Of a stretch of 64,000 bases of DNA, positions 59,259 to 64,000 are shown in pieces. The stretch spans positions 124,001 to 188,000 of the forward strand of contig NZ_FTNW01000007.1 in assembly GCF_900156545.1 (NCBI RefSeq), written 5' to 3'. Each line of letters opens with the position of its first letter. The stretch's first letter is position 1. The position numbers and the translations under genes were made by a program. The DNA comes from Aquipseudomonas alcaligenes. Lineage in GTDB: Bacteria > Pseudomonadota > Gammaproteobacteria > Pseudomonadales > Pseudomonadaceae. A model generated the notes under the pieces. The model was given only the letters and a program-made list of their open reading frames with translations. It was not told the origin of the DNA and did not search any database.

Positions 59259-59526
59259 TAGGGTCTGCTCCCGTTTCGGCGCGAACCGCGTTGCAGCGTA
59301 AAATCGCGCCAGGCTAGGCGCGGGACGCAGGCAATGGTCATTCCCTTGCCAAGTCCTGCAACGACGCATGGCGCGATTTTACGCGCAACCCAAAGGGACG
59401 GGCCCGTTTTGGCGCGGAACGTCGTTACTCGCCGGCTCATTTGGACGACCAAACTTCGCGTCTCGCGCCTAGCCCCGCGCCAAAACGGGCTCCGTCGCGG
59501 TCGCGGCGAAACGGGAGCAGACCCTA
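59259..59526. repeat. 268 bp fold-back element with perfect terminal inverted repeats (possible MITE)
   Basis: The ends 59259-59278 and 59507-59526 are perfect 20 bp inverted repeats, each beginning with TA, as expected if an IS630/Tc1-type element duplicated a TA target. Inside are two 16 bp perfect stems, 59296-59311 with 59369-59384 and 59402-59417 with 59475-59490, plus an alternative 11 bp pairing (59312-59322 with 59464-59474). No coding capacity is seen. It starts one base after the fieF ATG position and ends 3 bases before the DinB-fold stop codon. Origin as a mobile element is inferred; the repeat structure is directly visible. Confidence 0.85.
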
Positions 59527-59529
59527 GTG

Positions 59530-60033
59530 TCATGGCAGTTCCGGCAGGGCGTAGATGTAGTCGAGCACCGGCGCTGGACGGCCCATGGCGGTCAACGCGG
59601 CGCTGATCTGGCCGCGATGGTGGGTGCCGTGGTTGACCAGGTGGGTGACGATCTCCAGGCGCGAGCGCTGCTGGGGTTCGCCGGCCATGTTGCGGTAGGC
59701 CAGCGGGGCCAACAGCTCGACATCGACCAGCCCCTCCAAATGGTCGCGCCAGGCGGCCACGCCGGCCTCCAGGTAGTTCTCCAGCGCGGTGCGCTCGGCG
59801 ACCGCCCCGGCATCCAGGCGGGCGAACGGCTGTGCTTCGTCGCGCACCCGCGCCAGCCAGATGCGGTCGGCCACCGCCAGGTGGTTGAGGGTGGCGTGGA
59901 TACTGCCGAAGAACAGCCCGCAGGGCGCGCGGTACTGCGCCTCGTCCAGGCTCGCCAGCTCGCCGAGCAGCCGCGCGTAAGCCCAGCCGTGATAGGCCAG
60001 CAGGCGCTGCAGGTGAGTGGCGAGGTGCTGCAT
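59530..60033 (-). CDS. DinB-family (DinB/YfiT fold) putative metalloenzyme
   Basis: Protein of 167 residues with the four-helix DinB fold. The metal-binding histidines appear as H-A-T-L-N-H-L near residue 46-52 and H-G-T-H-H-R-G-Q near 136-143. It is not the error-prone polymerase IV that shares the DinB name. Many members are thiol-dependent transferases or hydrolases, but the substrate is unknown. The ATG overlaps the stop of the upstream lipoprotein gene (TGATG). A longer frame to 60639 was rejected. Confidence 0.87.
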   Translation of the reverse strand: MQHLATHLQRLLAYHGWAYARLLGELASLDEAQYRAPCGLFFGSIHATLNHLAVADRIWLARVRDEAQPFARLDAGAVAERTALENYLEAGVAAWRDHLEGLVDVELLAPLAYRNMAGEPQQRSRLEIVTHLVNHGTHHRGQISAALTAMGRPAPVLDYIYALPELP

Positions 60034-60449
60034 CAGGCCTCCGCGCGCAGGCCGTAGGCGGCCAGTTGCTCGATCTTGCCGCTGTGCTGGATCAGGCGCG
60101 GGTCGTCCAGCGGCAGGTCGCGGCCCAGCTCGCGCTGCAGAATGGCCTTGAGCTTGCGGTTGTCGACGCGGCCGTCCGCGCCAATGGCGTCCTGCAGCTT
60201 TTCCGGGGCCAGCGAGTACTGGTTGTCGGGCAGGTAGATGGCACCGGTGGCGAAATCGATGCCGAAGGCGATCAGCCCGGGGATCACGTAGAACAGAATG
60301 CCTACTGCATTGAGGCCGGCCACCACAGGGTCGATCTTGCCTTCGATCTGGCCGCGGCGATCCGGGAAGAACAGGGTGCCGCAGGCGGTCAGCTGGGTGA
60401 CCAGGGAGAGCGCGACGACACTGCCGATGATGCGGGTCTTGCTGGGCAT
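60033..60449 (-). CDS. Small lipoprotein of unknown function
   Basis: Lipoprotein of 138 residues. The lipobox L-T-A-C gives Cys21 as the lipidated residue. A membrane-like stretch (A-V-G-I-L-F-Y-V-I-P-G-L-I-A-F-G-I-D-F-A, about 48-68) follows, then a polar C-terminal half. Similar Pseudomonas proteins are often called polyribonucleotide nucleotidyltransferase in databases, which the sequence does not support. ATG 60449 has GGAGG 5 bases upstream. Coupled to the DinB-fold gene. Confidence 0.8.
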   Translation of the reverse strand: MPSKTRIIGSVVALSLVTQLTACGTLFFPDRRGQIEGKIDPVVAGLNAVGILFYVIPGLIAFGIDFATGAIYLPDNQYSLAPEKLQDAIGADGRVDNRKLKAILQRELGRDLPLDDPRLIQHSGKIEQLAAYGLRAEA

Positions 60450-60527
60450 AAGCACCTCCGAAAATTGAGGGCGGCACTATAGCAAGGCCGCCGTTGCAGT
60501 TGGATGCGCGGGCGCTGCCGTGGTTCG

Positions 60528-60533
60528 TATAAT
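60528..60533 (+). promoter_or_regulatory. Candidate -10 box for hrpB
   Basis: Perfect TATAAT at 60528-60533, 21 bases before the hrpB ATG. No good -35 at the proper distance; TTGGAT is 22 bases upstream. Confidence 0.35.
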
Positions 60534-60554
60534 CGCCGGCCAATCGGAGAAGCC

Positions 60555-63071
60555 ATGAACCGCCTGCCCATCGACGACGTATTGCCCGCCCTCCGCCAAG
60601 CCCTGGTCGAGCGCCACGAGGCCGTGCTGGAGGCGCCACCCGGTGCCGGCAAGACCACCCGCGTGCCGCTGGCCCTGCTCGGCGAGCCCTGGCTGGCCGG
60701 GCAGCGCATCCTCATGCTGGAACCGCGCCGGCTGGCCGCGCGCGCCGCCGCCGAGCGCCTGGCCAGCGAGCTGGGCGAGAGCGTTGGCGAGACGGTGGGC
60801 TATCGCATCCGCCTGGACAGCAGGGTCGGCCCGCAGACCCGCATCGAGGTGGTCACCGAGGGCATCCTCGCCCGCCGCCTGCAGGACGATCCGGCGCTGG
60901 ACGGCGTCGGCCTGGTGATCTTCGACGAATTCCACGAGCGCAGCCTGGATGCCGACCTGGCCCTGGCGCTGACCCTCAATGGCCGCGAGCTGCTACGTGA
61001 TGAGCCGCTCAAGGTGTTGCTGATGTCCGCCACCCTGGAGGGCGAACGCCTGTCCGCGCTGCTCGGTGATGCGCCGGTGGTGACCAGCCAGGGCCGCATG
61101 CACCCGGTGGAGACGCGCTGGGGTGCACCTTGGCAACCGGGTGAGCGCATCGAGCAGCGGGTCATCCAGACCGTGCTGCAGGCCCTGGCCGATGAGCCGG
61201 GCAGCCTGCTGGTGTTTCTGCCCGGCCAGGCGGAGATCCGCCGGGTGCATGAGCAGCTGCAGGAGAGTCTGGGCCAGCGTCCCGACGTGTTGCTCTGCCC
61301 GCTGCATGGCGAGCTGGAGCTGTCTGCCCAGCGCGCCGCCATCGAGCCGGCGCCGGCCGGCATGCGCAAGGTGGTGCTGGCGACCAATATCGCCGAGACC
61401 AGCCTGACCATCGATGGCGTGCGCGTGGTGGTGGATGCCGGTCTGGCACGCGTGCCGCGCTTCGACCCGGCCAGCGGCATGACCCGCCTGGATACCCAGC
61501 GCATCTCCCGCGCCTCGGCCACCCAGCGCGCCGGTCGCGCCGGGCGCCTGGAGCCGGGCGTGTGTTATCGCCTGTGGTCGCAGAGCCAGCACGAGCAGCT
61601 GGCGGCCTACGGCACCGCGGAAATCCTCCAGGCGGATCTCGCCGGCCTGGCCCTGCAGTTGGCGCGCTGGGGCGTGCAGCCGGGCGAGCTGGCCTGGCTC
61701 GATGCACCGCCTGCCGCCGCCTTCGCCCAGGGCTGCGACCTGCTGGCGCGCCTCGGCGCCCTCGATGCGCGCGGCGCGCTGACGGCGCATGGCCAGGCCA
61801 TGGCCGAACTGCCGGCGCATCCGCGTATCGCCCATCTGCTGCTGCGTGGCCAGGCCCTTGGCCTTGGCGCGCTGGCGGCGGACCTCGCCGCGCTACTGTC
61901 CGAGCGCGACATCCTGCGCGGCGCGGGTGCCGACCTGCACAGCCGCATGGCGCTGCTGGCCGGCGAATCACGCGCCACGAGTGGCTCGCGCGGCGGCGTG
62001 CAGCGTGCGCGGCAGCTGGCCCGGCAGTTTCGTTCCTATCTGCGTGGCGCGCCGAGTGAGGCGGTGGCCGATCCCGAGCATCCGCGCTGGCTCGGCGCGC
62101 TGCTGGCCTTCGCCTACCCCGACCGGGTGGCGCGCCAGCGCAAGGCCGGCGGTGCGGACTATCGCCTGGCCAATGGCCGCGCCGCGCAGTTCGGCGAGGC
62201 GGATGCGCTGATGAAGCACGAATGGCTGGTGATCGCCGACCTCGGCAGCCGCCAGGGCCAGCGCGAGGAGCGTATCTACCTGGCGGCCGACCTCGATCCG
62301 GCGCTGTTCGACGCGGTACTCGCCGAGCAGGTGAGCCTGCGCGAAGAACTGGAGTGGGACGAGCGCGAGGGCGTGCTGCGCGCCGAACGGCAGCGCCGGG
62401 TCGGCGAGCTGGTGCTCAGTCGCGAGGCATTGACAGGGTTGGACGAGCTCGCACGCAGCCGCGCGCTGCTCGGTCTGGTGCGGCGCAAGGGGCTGGAGTT
62501 GCTGCCCTGGACGCCGGAGCTGCGCCAGTGGCAGGCGCGGGTGGCGCTGCTGCGCCGCCTCGACCTAGAGCAGCGGGGCGACAGCGAATGGCCGGACCTG
62601 AGTGACGCCGCGTTGCTGGCGACCCTGGAAGACTGGCTGCTGCCGTACCTGGGCAAGGTCAGCCGGCTCAGCCATTTCGCCAATCTGGACCTGCCGGGCA
62701 TCCTCGCCGGTCAGTTGCCCTGGCCGCTGCCGCAGCGCCTGGACGAGCTGGCGCCGAAGCACCTGCAAGTGCCTTCCGGTTCGCGTATCGCCATCGATTA
62801 TGCCGAGTCGCCGCCGGTGCTGGCAGTGCGCCTGCAGGAGCTGTTCGGCCTGGCGGCCACGCCGCGCATCGCCGGTGGCCGCCAGGGCGTGTTGCTGCAC
62901 CTGCTGTCGCCGGCGCGCCGGCCGGTGCAGGTGACCCAGGACCTGGCGAGCTTCTGGGCCAACACCTATGCCGAGGTGAAGAAGGACCTGAAGGGGCGCT
63001 ACCCCAAGCACTACTGGCCGGACGACCCGCTGGTGGCCGAGCCGACCGCCCGCGCCAAGCCTCGAAAATAG
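60555..63071 (+). CDS. hrpB: ATP-dependent RNA helicase HrpB
   Basis: DExH-box helicase of 838 residues. Motif I is P-P-G-A-G-K-T-T at 28-35, motif II D-E-F-H at 124-127, motif III S-A-T near 158, and motif VI Q-R-A-G-R-A-G-R-L near 328. A helicase-associated (HA2) region and the long HrpB_C domain (from about 490) complete the standard layout. It unwinds RNA in the cytoplasm; its cellular role is poorly known. Start chosen at ATG 60555 with CGGAGAA 6 bases upstream. Confidence 0.95.
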   Translation: MNRLPIDDVLPALRQALVERHEAVLEAPPGAGKTTRVPLALLGEPWLAGQRILMLEPRRLAARAAAERLASELGESVGETVGYRIRLDSRVGPQTRIEVVTEGILARRLQDDPALDGVGLVIFDEFHERSLDADLALALTLNGRELLRDEPLKVLLMSATLEGERLSALLGDAPVVTSQGRMHPVETRWGAPWQPGERIEQRVIQTVLQALADEPGSLLVFLPGQAEIRRVHEQLQESLGQRPDVLLCPLHGELELSAQRAAIEPAPAGMRKVVLATNIAETSLTIDGVRVVVDAGLARVPRFDPASGMTRLDTQRISRASATQRAGRAGRLEPGVCYRLWSQSQHEQLAAYGTAEILQADLAGLALQLARWGVQPGELAWLDAPPAAAFAQGCDLLARLGALDARGALTAHGQAMAELPAHPRIAHLLLRGQALGLGALAADLAALLSERDILRGAGADLHSRMALLAGESRATSGSRGGVQRARQLARQFRSYLRGAPSEAVADPEHPRWLGALLAFAYPDRVARQRKAGGADYRLANGRAAQFGEADALMKHEWLVIADLGSRQGQREERIYLAADLDPALFDAVLAEQVSLREELEWDEREGVLRAERQRRVGELVLSREALTGLDELARSRALLGLVRRKGLELLPWTPELRQWQARVALLRRLDLEQRGDSEWPDLSDAALLATLEDWLLPYLGKVSRLSHFANLDLPGILAGQLPWPLPQRLDELAPKHLQVPSGSRIAIDYAESPPVLAVRLQELFGLAATPRIAGGRQGVLLHLLSPARRPVQVTQDLASFWANTYAEVKKDLKGRYPKHYWPDDPLVAEPTARAKPRK

Positions 63072-63086
63072 AGGCCTGGCGCGCGT

Positions 63087-64000
63087 TCAACGATTGAAGC
63101 GCTCAACCAGGGCGCGCAGGTCGGCCGCGACCTGTTCCAGCTCCACGGCGCGGCTAACGGTTGAGCGCGCATTGTCTGCCGTCTGCTCCATGGTGGCGGC
63201 GACATTGTTGGTCTGTTGGGAGATATCTTCGGAAACCAGTGCCTGCTGTTCCGAGGCTGCAGCCATCTGCAGGCTCATGGCGCCGATGCGATCGACCGCT
63301 TGCCGAATGCCCTGCAGGGCGCCACGGGTGTTGACCACCTGCTGCAGACCGCTGTCGGCTTCATGCATGCCGAGACGGGCAACCGAGACGGCCTCGTCGG
63401 CACCTGCCTTGAGTGTTTGAATCACACACTGGATTTGCTGAGTCGATTCGCGAGTCTTGCTGGCGAGCGAGCGGACTTCGTCGGCCACCACCGCAAAGCC
63501 TCTGCCCTGTTCGCCGGCGCGCGCTGCCTCGATGGCGGCATTGAGGGCTAGCAGGTTGGTTTGCTCGGCGATGCTCTGGATGATTTCCGCGGCCGACATG
63601 ATCTGCTGCGTTTCCCCGGCCAGCGTATCGACGGCCGAGCCGATTTTCGTCACGGTCGTTGCCAGTGACTCGATAGCTCCAAGCGTGCTCTCGGCAACCC
63701 GGTCGCCCTGCTCGGCCAGAGTGCTGGCGGCCTGCGCTTCGCTGGCTGTTTGCTGAACGTTGCCCGCGACCTCGGCAATGGAGGCGGCCATCTCGGTCAT
63801 GGTGGCGGCCGTCAGATCTGTCTCGGCCCTCTGTGCAAGCAGTGCGCGCTCGGTCTGACTGGACAGGTTCGAGGCATTCGCTGCCGACTCTGCCACGCGG
63901 CTGGCCAGGTCGCTCAGGCGCGTCAAGGCGGTGCGCAGGCGCGCATCCTCGCTGATCAGCAGCATGTCCAGCTGCGCCGCGGCTCCCTGTGCCTCGCTGT
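63087..64000 (-). CDS. Methyl-accepting chemotaxis protein, C-terminal part (start outside window)
   Basis: The frame stays open to the right edge, giving at least 304 residues. The visible part is the cytoplasmic signalling domain. Its hairpin tip is I-A-E-Q-T-N-L-L-A-L-N-A-A-I-E-A-A-R-A-G-E (two hundred or so residues from the C terminus), flanked by long coiled-coil heptads rich in Ala, Gln and Glu with methylation-type residues. It relays ligand signals to CheA/CheW. The sensor domain is not in the window, so no ligand can be suggested. It ends convergently with hrpB, 15 bases away. Confidence 0.9.
   Translation of the reverse strand, partial: SEAQGAAAQLDMLLISEDARLRTALTRLSDLASRVAESAANASNLSSQTERALLAQRAETDLTAATMTEMAASIAEVAGNVQQTASEAQAASTLAEQGDRVAESTLGAIESLATTVTKIGSAVDTLAGETQQIMSAAEIIQSIAEQTNLLALNAAIEAARAGEQGRGFAVVADEVRSLASKTRESTQQIQCVIQTLKAGADEAVSVARLGMHEADSGLQQVVNTRGALQGIRQAVDRIGAMSLQMAAASEQQALVSEDISQQTNNVAATMEQTADNARSTVSRAVELEQVAADLRALVERFNR

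Noticed and set aside
59259..59526. Retron non-coding RNA or integron attC site as explanation for the fold-back element
   Set aside because: No reverse transcriptase or integrase gene is near, and the end sequences do not match attC core sites. A TA-flanked miniature element fits better.
60034..60639. N-terminal extension of the DinB-fold protein
   Set aside because: It overlaps the lipoprotein gene in another frame. The start at 60033 has the coupled TGATG arrangement and matches family length.
1..64000. CRISPR arrays, tRNA or rRNA genes, prophage or transposase genes
   Set aside because: No regularly spaced repeats, no cloverleaf or rRNA core sequence, and no integrase or transposase product found on either strand.

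Overview
The window is a 64 kb, GC-rich, densely packed piece of a Pseudomonas chromosome. The gene order fits the P. aeruginosa lineage: proA-nadD-rsfS-rlmH-pbpA(mrdA)-rodA-mltB-rlpA-dacC-ybeD-lipB/lipA, then holA-lptE-leuS, the lnt-corC-ybeY-ybeZ block, miaB, hemL-thiE-thiD, ladS, an AidB-like acyl-CoA dehydrogenase, amn, rluE and fieF. I recognised this order from memory, not from a search. I found no rRNA, tRNA, CRISPR, prophage or transposase gene. Most of the region is core genome, and the unusual material lies in a few small intergenic stretches.

Layout. 1-6.1 kb: the tail of a TRAP transporter binding protein, a periplasmic-sensing GGDEF/EAL protein, a methyltransferase, an NAD(P)-binding protein and a MORN-repeat/C13-peptidase lipoprotein. 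6.1-10.5 kb: MaoC hydratase, a CidA/LrgB-type pair, a LON-substrate-domain protein, a DedA-PAP2 fusion and Mpg glycosylase. 10.6-20.8 kb: one long forward block joining proline and NAD synthesis, ribosome factors, the cell-elongation enzymes (PBP2, RodA, MltB, RlpA, DacC) and lipoate transfer. 20.9-30.5 kb, mostly reverse: LipA, a soluble PAS-PAS chemoreceptor, a second lytic transglycosylase, a short arfA gene with its regulatory hairpin, HolA, LptE and LeuS, with an AlkA-type glycosylase on the forward strand. 30.6-37.3 kb: zinc-ribbon and YdcF proteins, Lnt, CorC, YbeY, YbeZ and MiaB. 37.4-45.1 kb: small envelope proteins, HemL, ThiE, ThiD, a solute-binding protein and the LadS hybrid kinase. 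45.2-53.1 kb: a TetR repressor with twin operators next to an acyl-CoA dehydrogenase, a DUF1275 protein, an MFS transporter, a cobalamin riboswitch controlling a CbiM-like permease, and AMP nucleosidase. 53.2-64 kb: acetyltransferase, alcohol dehydrogenase, RluE, globin, Lrp regulator, MAPEG, VIT1-like and FieF cation transporters, DinB-fold protein, HrpB helicase and a chemoreceptor cut by the window edge.

The strongest unexplained signal is a 268 bp element at 59259-59526. It has perfect 20 bp terminal inverted repeats, each ending in TA, and is filled with nested hairpins built from four copies of one motif. It occupies almost all of the gap between the DinB-fold gene and fieF, and its left end supplies the apparent ribosome binding site of fieF. 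Also worth attention are arfA with its terminator-like hairpin over the conserved W-E-A-S codons (25841-26008), a candidate small RNA or small protein with a duplicated hairpin and strong terminator beside an Lrp regulator (56840-57033), and two identical-core operators in front of the TetR gene (45184-45227).
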